A stretch of DNA of 64,000 bases from Agrypnia vestita (GCA_016648135.1 JADDOH010011247.1:1-64000); one strand, 5' to 3'; shown: positions 31,940 through 42,310, counted from the first letter of the stretch. A program made the numbers and translations. The notes: a model not told the origin generated them from the letters alone.

Positions 31940-32335
31940 ATATAATGCACATAGACAGGGGGTCCTACAAGTAACCAGTGTCTGCCTCATCACACGACGA
32001 TATTCTTCATATTGATGTTGCAGGATTTCCTATCATTGATGTGACAGATTGAAAGGGATAAGAGGTGGTCTGGTAGAGCTGAATACGACGTGGAGGGTTA
32101 GCAAGCTGGGTATGCAGAGTATCTAGAACAGCGTGTATCCGTTTCATCTTCAACTTCAAAAAATTCGATCACATCTCATCTTTCGGCAATCTTGTCCATC
32201 AATCCGACGACGCCATAACATTAATGTTTTATTCTCTACTTTTTGTGTGTGTAACGTCGAAGGGCTGGGTGGGGGGGGGGGAGAAGTTGGAGTTGTTAAT
32301 TATGGAATGTCATAGTTAACATTATCTTTTACGAT
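31940..32335. other. Unassigned stretch
   Basis: No gene recognised. A G-run of ten (GGTGGGGGGGGGG) lies near 32268. Confidence 0.3.
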
Positions 32336-32350
32336 TTTTCAGTACACAAA

Positions 32351-32395
32351 CAATTCTGAAGAAGAGAATATTGTTCTCGAAACATGTAGATTTAT
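32351..32395 (+). ncRNA. Hammerhead ribozyme motif with intact core
   Basis: Plus strand: stem I 5' AATT, core CTGAAGA at 32356-32362 (fits CUGANGA), one extra A, stem II GAGAA/TTCTC around TATTG, GAA, ACATGT, cleavage base A, then GATT. AATT pairs with GATT over four positions with one wobble. The following DNA (TTTATACTCCTC) is not an inverted copy, so this one is solitary. It lies just upstream of a GGGAGT-family element. Confidence 0.65.
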
Positions 32396-32436
32396 ACTCC
32401 TCTCGTGGTCCCCCACAAAATGATTTGTGTTTTATT

Positions 32437-32955
32437 ACTCCCTTTATATTAACTCGTGGCGTCTGCTTGCTTGCCGGCTTGCCGGGTGAAAAAACTTTGG
32501 ATCGATTTTTAACCCTTTTCCCGTGATCCAATCGCGCTGAAACTTGCCAAGTAGACTGGTGGCGACGATCAAGAAGATCTATCAAATTTTCGTTAAAAAA
32601 TAATAATTATAGTATAATTTCGGATTTTTAGAAATTTTATTGTTTTTTTCAAATTGGAATCATTAGAAAAGTTTGATTAGCAACGGCCGCCCGATAACGT
32701 CGCCGAATATTTTCTAAATTTGAATTACTCCGTCGGTATAACGTCGAAAATCTAAATTAACTGACAAATGTTTTTAGAATTTAATCTTCAAAGCATAAAG
32801 TGTCTTATCAAAGCTCAAAACATCTGACATTTTAGAAATATATTAAATTACTGTAAGTTTAGTGTTATTTTATATGTTTTAATTCGTCTTTATTTGTCGT
32901 TATATTTTACAAAGAAAGGGAGTATAATAAAAACTTGGTTTTTATGGGTTACCTT
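32437..32955 (+). mobile_element. GGGAGT-family non-autonomous element, copy 2
   Basis: It opens ATTACTCCCTTTATATTAAC and closes ACAAAGAAAGGGAGTATAAT then AACTTGGTTTTTATGGGTTA. It aligns with 24749-25280 over the whole length with small indels. Confidence 0.65.
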
Positions 32956-33032
32956 TTCTTAATAATAAAGTCACCACAAAGTTCAAACCTTCATTCAGAA
33001 GAAAAAATATTCTTCGAACAATCAATCATCCG

Positions 33033-33690
33033 TATTCTGAAAATAACAATGTCTATCTTTAAGATCTTTATCCCAACACTTAATAGACGATAATAATAAT
33101 TAAAAATGTCCAGAGCGGATTTTGCTATTCTACGGCTCAAATACACTGTATTAAAATATGATATAAGAAAGATTGTTTCTTACAAACGTATTAATTTCTT
33201 CATCTACAGCGTCCAGATGAAATATCATGGCTAAACTTGACCGCGTTACCGCGTATTCAAACTTTCCCATTTTGACATTTGACAGATAACAATTTACATC
33301 TTTCTCCTCCCTCTATATCTATCTCATGTAGAAACTTACAGAAACAAACACCGACGTAAAGCTATGTCTCGTTTATTATCGTCTATTAAGTGTTGGGATA
33401 AAGATCTTAAAGATCCAGACATATCTGTCAAATGTCAGGATGGGAAGATTTGAATACGCGGTAACGCCGAACACGGTTATGACAAGGTTAGCCACGATAT
33501 TTCATCTGGACGCTGTGGATGAAGAAATTAATACGTTTGTAAGAAACAATCTTTCTTATATCATATTTTAATGCAGTGTATTTGAGCCGTAGAATAGCAA
33601 AATCCGCTCTGGACATTTTTAATTATTATTATCGTCTATTAAGTGTTGGGATAAAGATCTTAAAGATCTAGACATTGTTATTTTCAGAAT
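33033..33690. mobile_element. Foldback element with arms of about 255 bp
   Basis: Arms 33033-33288 and 33423-33690 are inverted and highly similar. The ends are ATTCTGAAAATAACAATGTC and its mirror. The central spacer contains a further copy of the arm end (TCTATTAAGTGTTGGGATAA at about 33380), so the arm motif occurs three times. There is no coding capacity. I could not fix a target duplication. Confidence 0.8.
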
Positions 33691-33699
33691 CGGGCCGAA

Positions 33700-34080
33700 T
33701 ATGAATTTCTTGACTAAAAAATAAAAACACAATTTTCTTAACCTGCAGTGTAAAAAATAATTTCATGCATTAAATCAGTTTTTTATAAACAACTAAGCAA
33801 ATTTATCGAAACAGTTTTCACTATTTAATTTGTTCGACGCTCATATTAAGCGTCAATTCAATTTGGCGCTGGCTGCATTCGCATCGGATGCCGAACCCGG
33901 CGCGGGGTGCACGTGTGTGCGCTGTTTGTCCCGTCACTTCGACAACTTTTCCGGTCTGTAAGACCCCCACCGCCACCGGCTCCCGCTACTCCCCCTCGGC
34001 CGCAGAATATACAATTGAACAGGGATGAACTAAACTACCGAAAAAGAGGGGATTGCGAGTCATTGGAAATGTGTCACCGT
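33700..34080. other. GC-moderate island, unassigned
   Basis: About 33840-34010 (for example GAACCCGGCGCGGGGTGCAC) stands out from AT-rich flanks. A short plus frame 33907-34134 runs through it without domain features. This may be unique host DNA. Confidence 0.3.
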
Positions 34081-34084
34081 ATTT

Positions 34085-34541
34085 TTTTAATTTTTTATAT
34101 TTTTTTAATTATTTTTTTATTAGATACTGTTTAGATACAATTTGTACGTGTTTAATATAATAATATGTATGTATAATGAAATTGTAGATATTATTGTTCT
34201 TAGTCCTCCTCACTAGGGGTTCCTGTGCTGATGCGGACTGGTTTATACTTATTTATTTTCTATTTTTAAATTACTGCGAAGTTTTCAATACTCCTTCTAA
34301 TTTATCTGTATCGACTTGTTTTAGCCATGCTTTTATCTTTTTTTTGAACTCTTCAATCTTTTCAATATTTTTGAGGGTTGGGGGAAGGATATTGTAGAGT
34401 TTTGTTGCAAAATAGATGTAGCTTCTTTGGCCAAAAGTTTTGTTGTAAGTTGGTATATTTCTATTTACCATTTTACTGCCTCTCGTATTATTTTTGCATA
34501 ATTAAATCCCCTAGTAAACAAAATGTATTTATCACTATAAA
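34085..34541 (-). mobile_element. Short LINE copy, near-identical twin of 31395-31829
   Basis: The minus frame at 34471-34271 encodes the same ORF2 tail with one difference (TYNKTFGQRS against TYNTTFGQRS). Both copies start at the same 5' base (TTTATAGTGATAAATAC) and have the same 3' UTR. Random 5' truncation would not normally give equal ends, so this may be a non-autonomous LINE derivative or a duplicated segment. Confidence 0.7.
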
Positions 34542-34552
34542 CGTTGTTTCCC

Positions 34553-34590
34553 GTAGCACACCTCCGCTGCGAAACCCCAGTAGCACAGTA
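34553..34590 (+). mobile_element. Solo Harbinger terminal-repeat fragment
   Basis: GTAGCACACCTCCGCTGCGA matches the terminal repeat of the element at 35155 with one difference. It abuts the end of the LINE copy. Confidence 0.5.
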
Positions 34591-34599
34591 TACTAAGAA

Positions 34600-35150
34600 C
34601 AGTAATACGTCTTCATACAAACTGGCCGCTACCCATTAGAATGTGTGCGTGCGTGCTCGGCGCCGTGTACGCACGCACTGTGACGCACACATTGACATAG
34701 AATATGGGGGCACAAGGCGGCGGCAGTAAGGGCCGTGCCTTCGGTGCCATTCGCGCTCGCAGCCGCCGCTTTAGAAAAAAAATGCGATTCTTGAAAAAAA
34801 TGCCTTTTTTTATGTTTGTGGTGCTTTACTAAAAAGGTGTGTTGATTATCACAAAGACTGTGAGTTTTTAAAAGTCTACGTTGATGTTAATCAGCGTTCT
34901 TGCAATTTAAGTGCAGAAACTAGGTATACTAATTACAGAAATTTTCGGGTTTCGTGTCTACCTTATGCGTCGGAATCTCAGACGCTACGAGTTAAAAGAA
35001 AGGGAGTAAAATTAAAGTGACAACCTTAGCGTCAACGCAAGAGTAGGCTAATAACTCGCCGACAGGCCGGAGATAAACTACTGTTCTGGGTATACTGTGC
35101 CAGTAGCGAACCGCTGCACAGAGGAGTATTTGACCTAAAAAGTCGATTAA
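34600..35150. other. GC-moderate stretch with a GGGAGT-family fragment
   Basis: 34945-35012 is a minus-strand end fragment of the GGGAGT family (ACGAGTTAAAAGAAAGGGAG). The rest (for example GTGCTCGGCGCCGTGTACGC at about 34651) is unassigned. Confidence 0.4.
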
Positions 35151-35370
35151 CGCCTGTAGCACACCTCCGCCGCGAAATCACAGCAGCGAAACTGCCTGTT
35201 CTAGCATATAGTTTTGAATATAATTCTATCTCTTTCCCACGTGGTTTCGTCGATCTGCTCCGACGCCAGCTACAGCTCCGCGCACCGGCCGCCATTTAGT
35301 TGCGGTGCCGCGTTGTTCCGCGTGTTTGTGGAAGTCGACTTTGAAAAGCGAAACTACATTTTTTAACATA

Positions 35371-37540
35371 ATGGATGTCGATTTTACTGAAAAACTAATA
35401 AAAGAGGTAGAAATAGGCATATTCTTTATTTATTGAGTCATCCAGAGTAAAAAAATAATATGAAAAAATTGCAGGCATGGAGAGAAATCCAGAGGAAATT
35501 AAATGAGGAAGGTATTTAGTTATTATAATAATAATAAACTATATTGCATGTATTTCTACATTTATTTATTTGTACTTAGGATAGCATTAGCGTCAAAATG
35601 GTGGCACCCATGTAATCTTTCATATTACTTGAAATGTATAAGTCTTAATTAGAAAGGTCGTACCTACATGTTTTTAGCTAAAATATCAAACAGTAGCGAT
35701 TCAGTAGTGTACCTACATAACAATATTATTGTTGTAGTTACACTACTGAATCATATACATATCAGTTAAGTTTTTTCCCAGTCTTCAAATTAGATTTTAA
35801 TAATAATTATTATTAGTAGAAGTAGTAGTAAAGGCTTCGTTGCCTAGTAATAATCAAATAGTAGGGGTTCATTAGTACCTATACCTTGTTAGATTCATTT
35901 TTCACGTTTACATTTTGGCACTAATATGATACCACTAACTTCTCTGCGTTTGTGCAAAATATTGAACGAATCTATCTCTAACCTCAAACGCTGCCGTCGA
36001 CGCTCTCTGTCGGTTGCCTGTGAGTCTATTTTGTGGTAGAAAGGCACCTAGCTGTTCTGTTTCAAAACTGGAACTGGCATGTATGGCTGACTCCTTTGTC
36101 TGTATAAAGTTGTGCAAACAACATGCTGATATTACAATTTTTACAGTGTTTGTCAAATCTGTTTCGAAAGGTCTTAGGAATATCCTAAACTTCTGTGCCA
36201 TTATTTCAAAAGCACATTCCACAACTACAGGTGCTCGACTAAGCGCCTGATTAAATCTTTTTTATCTCTATCTTGCATAGCAGCTTCTCTTAGAAAAGGT
36301 CTTATTAAAAACATTTCTAGCTTAAATGCACCATCCCCTATTAAAATATCAGGCAAAAGATCTGTGCCTTCTTGTAATTGTTGGGCATTTGGTACATTAA
36401 GTTGACCACTTCGCAATAGTTGAGAAAAATATGTTTTTTCAAATATAGTACTATCAGAATCTTTTCCAAACGATCCAATGTCAGCATAAATGAATTTGTA
36501 ATTAGCGTCTATAACAGCCAAAAACACAATAGAAAATTTACTTTTGTAACAGTAAAACATTGAGCCGCCACCTGGAGGGCATTTAATAGTAATGTGCTTT
36601 CCATCCATCCAGGCAATGAGGAAATCCCCATTTTTGAAAAAAATCTTTTGCGATATTGAGCCACATTTCTTGTGTAGGTTGTGGAAAGGCTAATGGTTGT
36701 AGTATATTCCATATTTCCTCACATACTTCGGTCACTATTTTTGAAACTGTTGAATTCCCTATACGATATGAGAACGATAATGTCTTGTAGGAATCTCCAA
36801 TAGTCAGGAATATGTAATGAATATAATACTAATTTTGTCTTATTTCGTTAATTTTCAGTCGTATTTTTGAAAGCGAAATGGAAGAATTTGAAAGACTCAT
36901 TCAAAAAGTATAAGCTCTCTAAAAAGAGTACTAGTGGTCAAGCCGAAAAAAACTGCAAAATTGGACTTGGGCAGATCACATTGAACCAGCAGTTAAACCG
37001 AATGAGACTCAAAGCAGTATGGCATCTCCGAATGTGGAAGACGTTAATTCTGCTAACTCTCCACCTGCCAGAGACGAAACCACTCAAGACAGTGAAAGTG
37101 CACAAATTTCCCGTCCCAAAGAAACTCAAAACGCTCAACAATTTTATAGAAGGCATAGAAAAAGTAATCTGTATCCCGATCCAACAGATAGAATGATCCA
37201 GTACTTACAAAATTGAAGAGATCGCAACAGAAATGATGAAAAAGTTGATGTGAAATGTGACAGTGTAGATTTATTATTTTTGGGATACGCCGATACATAC
37301 AAAAAACTATCGAAGCGAACACAAATAAAATCGAAATTTGATATCGCCCGAATTTTGATGGAGGCTGAATTAGGTGATCTGGAGACCGCAACTTCAGAAA
37401 GCTACTCTACTGCACCAGGTTCTAACTACTCTATTCTAAGCAATACCAGCAACCGTGCTCCTGCTACGCCAGGAAACTACTCCATGATCAGTGAAGCAAC
37501 AGTTACTGACACTACTAAATATTACATGCCTACTGATTGA
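35371..37540 (+). pseudogene. MADF/BESS-like accessory gene of the Harbinger element (two exons)
   Basis: Exon 1 (35371-35511) starts MDVDFTEKLIKEVEI and, after a frameshift and one TAA, reads KNNMKKLQAWREIQRKLNEE before a GTATTT donor. Exon 2 starts at 36859 after TTTTCAG and continues VFLKAKWKNLKDSFKKYK, completing a MADF-type domain. One frameshift follows near 36950 and one in-frame TGA at 37214-37216. The same frame then runs to 37540 and includes DLLFLGYADTYKKLSKR, which fits a BESS motif. Such Myb/MADF-like proteins assist Harbinger transposase with DNA binding and nuclear entry. The intron of about 1.35 kb holds the second transposase exon on the opposite strand. Confidence 0.8.
35935..36811 (-). 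pseudogene. Harbinger transposase, catalytic exon
   Basis: The exon starts at 36811 with FLTIGDSYKTLSFSYRIGNS. The catalytic set is legible: Asp in DGKHITIKCP, Asp in GSFGKDSDSTIFEKT, and Glu in CAFEIMAQKFRIF. The frame is broken by a 4-base duplication (GATG near 36610) and by a one-base shift near 36235. The acceptor at 36812-36813 reads AT instead of AG. The C-terminus ends at 35935. The family is the DDE_Tnp_4 group, to which HARBI1 also belongs. Without repair of these breaks no active protein is possible. Confidence 0.88.
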
Positions 37541-38195
37541 ACCACCACAAATCAAAATAATTCAGAAAATAACATGGATAACAGTTATTTTTCAGTTTTC
37601 ATAAATAAGTAAGCCAAAAAAATATTTTTCTTTACCGTAGTAACTTATGCTTCAATGATCGTTGTTTCGTCTCCAAAATTAATTGAGTTGATTTCATATA
37701 TATATTTGTTTTGAATTAATAAAATTAAATGTGTTTTATTTATTTTTACGTGTAAGTACTCAATACATTACTTAATTTTATCAAGAAAGTTTTTTGAAAA
37801 ATAGAATGTGGAAAAATGTAACTATGCAATTCTTTTTTTTCGAAAAATTAATAATAAACAGAGGTTATAAAAATGATGATAGAAATGACCTCTTTCTAAA
37901 ACATATTTTATCGTGGCTACGTGTTTCTTACTCTCGTATACATAATTTTGATAAAGCTATTTTTGCATAATTCTCCTTTTGTCGCCTAAAATATAAATAA
38001 TTGTGTTTCAATCATCCTCTCGAACGAAGTTTGAATCGGTGGTTTTTAGTAATTTAAATCCGATCTCGGGAAGCGGTATTGTTAATCCGAAGATTGAACA
38101 TATATTTCGTCTTGCCCGGGATTGGAGAGAACAATCGTGGAGTTAGTAACATGCAGATTTACTTTGTACTTTAATGATTAATACAATTTACTTAC

Positions 38196-38490
38196 CTCAA
38201 AGTTAAGGCTAATTTTTCTCTGTTAAAAATAGCTTTCCTAAATCTTGTATTCCGCTTTTTAATATGTGGCTCAAAAGATTATGTAAATCTTCAAAACTAT
38301 CTGGGCTCATTCTAAAATATGTAAAGAAACGATCTTCATGTGACTCTAGATCTTTACATAATCGTTTTTCTTCTAATTTCTTTCTTTTTTCATTAATCTC
38401 GTGCACCCAAATTCTTCGAATTTTACGCCTTTTCAAAGTGAAAGTCAACAATAATATTGTTTTCTCCTCTGAATCTGAGAACGATGACAT
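38196..38490 (-). pseudogene. Harbinger transposase, first exon
   Basis: The start MSSFSDSEEKTILLL at 38490 leads to RRKIRRIWVHEINEKR and DRFFTYFRMSPDSFEDLHNL, the usual N-terminal block. At about 38262 a 2-base AT insertion shifts the frame; the shifted frame continues KKRNTRFRKAIFNREKLALT and reaches a canonical GAG/GTAAGT donor at 38196/38195. The reading phase matches the exon starting at 36811. The intron between them holds exon 2 of the plus-strand gene. Confidence 0.82.
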
Positions 38491-38749
38491 TTTGCTCCGT
38501 AACGTTCTTGATCGACTTTTTGGGTCAAATACTCCACAATTCGGCGGCCGGTGCGCGGAGGTGTAGCTGGCGTCGGAGGAGATCGACGAAACCACGCGGG
38601 AAAGAGATAGAATTATAGTCAAATCTATACGCTAGAACAGGCAGTTTCGCTTCTGTTCCGCCACTCCTACAAAGGACAAATCATGGCGAAACTAGTGCGG
38701 TTTCGCTGCTGTGATTTCGCGGCGGAGGTGTGCTACAGACATGTTGGTC

Positions 38750-39060
38750 TCGTCCAGTAAAAAAGTCTTTTGTAACAAAGGGTTAACTTATTTACTAAGG
38801 GCCGGTTGTTTCATCTTGAACTATAGTAATCTTTTGTTTAAACCATCGATTATTATAATATAATATGCTGGTGCATCATATGAGTTAAAAATTGAAAATA
38901 TTGATTTTCAGGCGCATTCTAGTAGATATGTATAATAATAATTCGATAGAATATCATACATTCTAATATAATAAATGTGGAATATAAGAATATAATAAAA
39001 TATGGAATTATCATTACCAGTTGCGAAATCTATGTATATACTAACTTGTTAATGAGAAAT
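38750..39060. other. Unassigned AT-rich stretch
   Basis: No feature seen. Confidence 0.3.
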
Positions 39061-39068
39061 AATTAACA

Positions 39069-39312
39069 ATAGATGTCTCTAGCAGAGACCAGTGCAATAT
39101 ATGAAATGCTCTTGATTCGAAACAAATATAGAATTTAAAAAAAGAAAGAATTTGATAATGTGTTATGTTCTTACGATGCAATTGGTTAACGTTGCATTGT
39201 GTAGTGATCACTTAAGCCAGCTAATACAGGTTGTAAGCCCTGAGCCATCGTATATGAGACTTCCGTCCACTTTTATCATATATAGATAGCTTCGTCTCTG
39301 TGAGACTTCTAT
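39069..39312. mobile_element. GTCTC-family MITE, copy with both ends
   Basis: The left end ATAGATGTCTCTAGCAGAGA and the right end mirror ATAGAAGTCTCACAGAGACG are terminal inverted repeats, each itself a hairpin. The interior has TTAACGTTGCATTGTGTAGT in minus orientation. About 244 bases; no coding capacity. Confidence 0.7.
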
Positions 39313-39728
39313 AATTTATCCTTAATTGATTATTTTTGCGTTTTCTATCAATCACACAAATCACGCGTTTTTATAAAAAAAATATGGTTTTTAAACTTTC
39401 GATTAAAGATTACTTCAATCGAAGTTTACAAGTTCGTAATGTTTACGATAATTTTAATCTAAATAATTTACGTTATTTAATTAAGACAAATTAAACAAAT
39501 TGCGTATTGGCTTTGAAAATACGACAAATCAAGCAAAATTTACGCCCCTTTCTCCTTAAACTCCTTTCAACAGTATACATCCCTTTCTCAATAAACCTAA
39601 TTAATATTGACGTATTTGACTTTATTGATAACTTTAAAAAATTATAATATTTTAATACTTACATTTAAAAACAAAGAGGTATCATTATCAGCTGCGCAAT
39701 CTACGTATACTATATCTTGCGAAGGACT

Positions 39729-39964
39729 ATAGATGTCTCAAGTTTATTCCTTAAAAAATTTGAAAGAATACAGATTTAGAACATATATAGAACTTTCAAA
39801 AAATTGATAATTTATGGATGTTTTTACGGTAGAATTGGTGAACATCGCATTTTATAATGTGATCACTTTAGCTAGCTCATACAGGTTATAAGCCTTGGAT
39901 CGCCCAATAAAGACTTCCATACATTTTCCTATATAAATAGCTTCGTCTTTTTGAGATTTCTATA
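39729..39964. mobile_element. GTCTC-family MITE, second copy nearby
   Basis: The ends ATAGATGTCTCAAG and the mirror ATAGAAATCTCAAAAAGACG frame a 236-base body in the same orientation as the 39069 copy. The interior word CATTTTATAATGTGATCACT corresponds to the family consensus. Confidence 0.65.
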
Positions 39965-40185
39965 ATTTATATATTTTTTGTCTTTGGGGTAGAGGAGAAA
40001 GTCTGGTAAATATGAGGTCAACTTACAGGGGATTTATTATGTTATGCAATTTAACCAAAACTATTTAAAAAAAAGTGTATATTACGCCATACACCACGTC
40101 TCTTTTGAATCATCTGTACCATCTCGAACCTGGCCTCCACAGGAATAAAATAAACAAGAAAAGGACATCAATGATTTTCAGAATG

Positions 40186-40315
40186 CAGTTAGGTTAGGTT
40201 AGGTGAGGTTAGGGTAGTTTAGATTAGGTTAAGTTAGGTTTGGTTAGGTTCGGTTAGGCTAACCTTACCTAACCCAACCTGGTTAGATTGGGTTAGGTAA
40301 GGTTAGCTTGGGTGT
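40186..40315. repeat. Interstitial (TTAGG)n-type stretch with an inverted block
   Basis: TTAGG units run from about 40189 (GTTAGGTTAGGTTAGGTGAG) with point changes. At about 40258-40280 the orientation flips (GCTAACCTTACCTAACCCAA), then returns (GGTTAGATTGGGTTAGGTAA). TTAGG is the ancestral insect telomeric repeat. It may be an interstitial telomeric relic or a dispersed repeat of the same sequence. Confidence 0.75.
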
Positions 40316-40600
40316 CACAGATATAAACAGCAAGATGAAAGAAAAGCAATTGAGATGGTATGGCCACGTTGGACGCAATTGTAATCCGATCACATTGTAA
40401 ACTAGGCGGTGAGGAAGACCAATAAATTCTTGGATGGTGCAAAGGGATGGCAGAGGCCCGGATTGCGTGACGTTATACAGGACAGAAAAACCTACAGCAA
40501 AGGACAAGGAGAGCTGACCCCAATGGTCGACGACGACAGTGAGTTGGAAGGAAGCCAAGAGATGAAGGAGAAGCTGCTGAGATTCGCGTATTTGATTCCA
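40316..40600 (+). pseudogene. LINE ORF2 C-terminal fragment
   Basis: Two frames give KMKEKQLRWYGHVGRN, then RRGRPINSWM-like sequence and QDRKTYSKGQGELTPMV. The K-x-L-R-W-x-GHV...GRP...W and QDRKTW/RRADP-like end are typical of RTE/Jockey-group ORF2 tails. It directly follows the TTAGG-like stretch. Confidence 0.6.
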
Positions 40601-40999
40601 AAATTTGTGTTAATATCAATCAATTATTAAAAAATCTGAAATATTCAATAAATAAAAATTCACACAATCCACCTTTTTCACACCGTGAGCATACTGCGAA
40701 AATTGATCAAGTCAAAATTTTGCAATCTTGACACTTTTTGACCAAGTCATTGCAAGAAAACATAAACGTGCCCAATTTATTCCCAAAAAGATTCCACAAA
40801 ATTTAAATATGCATTTTGATCAAGTCAATATGAACATCCTCGTCTAAAAATGACATGCAGAATCACAAGTTATGTATTTGGATAAAAATATATGTTTTTA
40901 TATTTTTTTCAAAATTATATTCAATATATATTAGTGGTTAAAACAAAGCGTATTCTAATAATAGAAGAACTAAGTCAGAATTTTGGGTTGTACATTTAA

Positions 41000-41220
41000 T
41001 GTACAAGACAAAAATTTGACTTAGTTTTAGTATTATTAGAATACTCTTTGTTTTAACAACTAATTTGTTGAATTATCAACATGTTTCGGAACCAATAATC
41101 CCTGCATCAGGATACAATGTTTACCTGTATCCTGATGATGGGACCATTGGTCCCGAAACGTGTTGATGTTTCAACAAACAAATGGTTAAGAGAAAGTGTG
41201 TTCTTATATTATTTATGAAT
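41000..41220. mobile_element. Palindromic element with two opposed hammerhead motifs
   Basis: Outer words AAAACAAAGCGTATTCTAAT (about 40940) and its mirror (ATTAGAATACTCTTTGTTTT, 41035-41054) and the inner arms are inverted. The minus motif (41077-41115) has CTGATGC, so the last core A is changed; the plus motif (41127-41169) is complete. Between them is only ACAATGTTTACCT. Confidence 0.65.
41127..41169 (+). ncRNA. Hammerhead ribozyme motif, complete
   Basis: Stem I 5' GTATC (41127-41131), core CTGATGA (41132-41138), one extra T, stem II GGGACC/GGTCCC around ATT (41140-41154), GAA (41155-41157), stem III ACGTGT (41158-41163), cleavage base T (41164), stem I 3' GATGT (41165-41169). GTATC and GATGT pair over five positions with two wobbles. 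Every conserved residue of a type I hammerhead is present. The two-pair stem III is minimal, so self-cleavage as a monomer would be weak and a dimer is more likely. Function is inferred. Confidence 0.75.
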
Positions 41221-41345
41221 TTGGCGTTTACATTGTAGAGAACCATAATGATGGGTTATTAAAAATATTTAATTATATTTACGTTGTTATCTCTATTTGA
41301 ATTTCAAAAATATTTTATTTACTAAACCATTATTAATTTAAATTA

Positions 41346-41545
41346 AAGATGTCTCATAGAGACGAAATTATATTTTTTTATGGTATTGAAGTCTTTGGGT
41401 GTTCATTGGGCTTACGACCTACCATATGGCTGGCTTAAGTGATTACTTTACACAATGTAACGTTCACTATTTCCACAAATGATAGAATACCACATATATA
41501 AAATTTTTGGAAGTTGTATATAATTTAAGTATTACAACCTGTTTC
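41346..41545 (+). mobile_element. GTCTC-family MITE, copy
   Basis: It opens AGATGTCTCATAGAGACGAA and contains GGCTTAAGTGATTACTTTAC and CAATGTAACGTTCACTATTT, ending near TTTGGAAGTTGTATATAATT. Confidence 0.6.
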
Positions 41546-41559
41546 ACGTGTGTGTTATA

Positions 41560-41910
41560 ATTTACATTAGCGCCACCGGCGTCCAAAGCTTTTTTATTCC
41601 CTTAATCAAATACAGATGTCACTAGTGAGGCATTTATATTTGAAATTTTTTAAAGCAATATCTTTCATATGTGCTATGAAATGAAGTTTCATCGAATTAT
41701 TAACATACATATACCTTGATTAATGACGTAGGTACCCCTGGGATAAAATCTAGTATCGTGTTCGTTGAAAAATTTGGAGAGACTCAAAACATTCTGATTA
41801 TTAATTTATTTTTAAAATTAATTATTTAAATTTGAACAGAATCATTGTTAATTCTTTGTTCAAAAAGTAGTAAGTTTGATACTTCATACTCGAAAACTAG
41901 TACTGCAAAA
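41560..41910. other. Unassigned stretch
   Basis: No feature seen. Confidence 0.3.
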
Positions 41911-41915
41911 AAATA

Positions 41916-42215
41916 ACCCATAAAAACCAAGTTTTTACAATATCCCCTTTCGCATTTTCGGGTTTCGCGTCTACCATATGCTTCGGCATCTCCATACAAC
42001 TTACTAAAACCATTAAAATTTTGAAAATCTAAAATTAAACTATAATTATTCTTTTTTTTTAACGAAAATTTGATAGATCTTCTTGATCGTCGCCACGAGT
42101 CTTCTTGCAAAGTTTCAGCTCGATTGGATCACGGGAAAAGGGTTAAAAATCGATCCAAAGTTTTTTCGTCAGACAAGCAGACGCCACGAGTTAAAAGAAA
42201 GGAAGTAAAATTAAA
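41916..42215 (-). mobile_element. GGGAGT-family element, shortened copy 3
   Basis: On the minus strand it opens TTTTACTTCCTTTCTTTTAA and GTGGCGTCTGC, and ends AAACTTGGTTTTTATGGGTT. The internal part is shorter than in copies 1 and 2, so this is a deletion derivative. Confidence 0.6.
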
Positions 42216-42279
42216 ATAATTTTAAAAACTCAAGCAGAGACAGCATGGTAAAAGTAATAATATATTTTGAAGCGTTTTC

Positions 42280-42310
42280 TTGTTTATTTATTTATTTATT
42301 TATTTAATAC
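42280..42310. repeat. (TTTA)n microsatellite
   Basis: About six TTTA units at 42280-42305, followed by ATACACGGTACAGCGTACCA with a small hairpin. This looks like the 3' tail of a minus-strand retroelement whose body (42310-42650) is unrecognised. Confidence 0.65.

Larger units (their letters stand above)
35155..38737. mobile_element. PIF/Harbinger DNA transposon, two genes, defective
   Basis: Perfect 38-base terminal inverted repeats lie at 35155-35192 and 38700-38737 (TGTAGCACACCTCCGCCGCG). Beyond an asymmetric insert on the right (about 38649-38697), the inverted similarity continues inward for roughly 100 bases (CGTGGTTTCGTCGATC). Inside are a Harbinger transposase on the minus strand and a MADF/BESS-like gene on the plus strand, the two-gene set of this superfamily. 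Both genes are broken. The three-base target duplication could not be fixed because the inverted match extends close to the edges. Confidence 0.92.
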
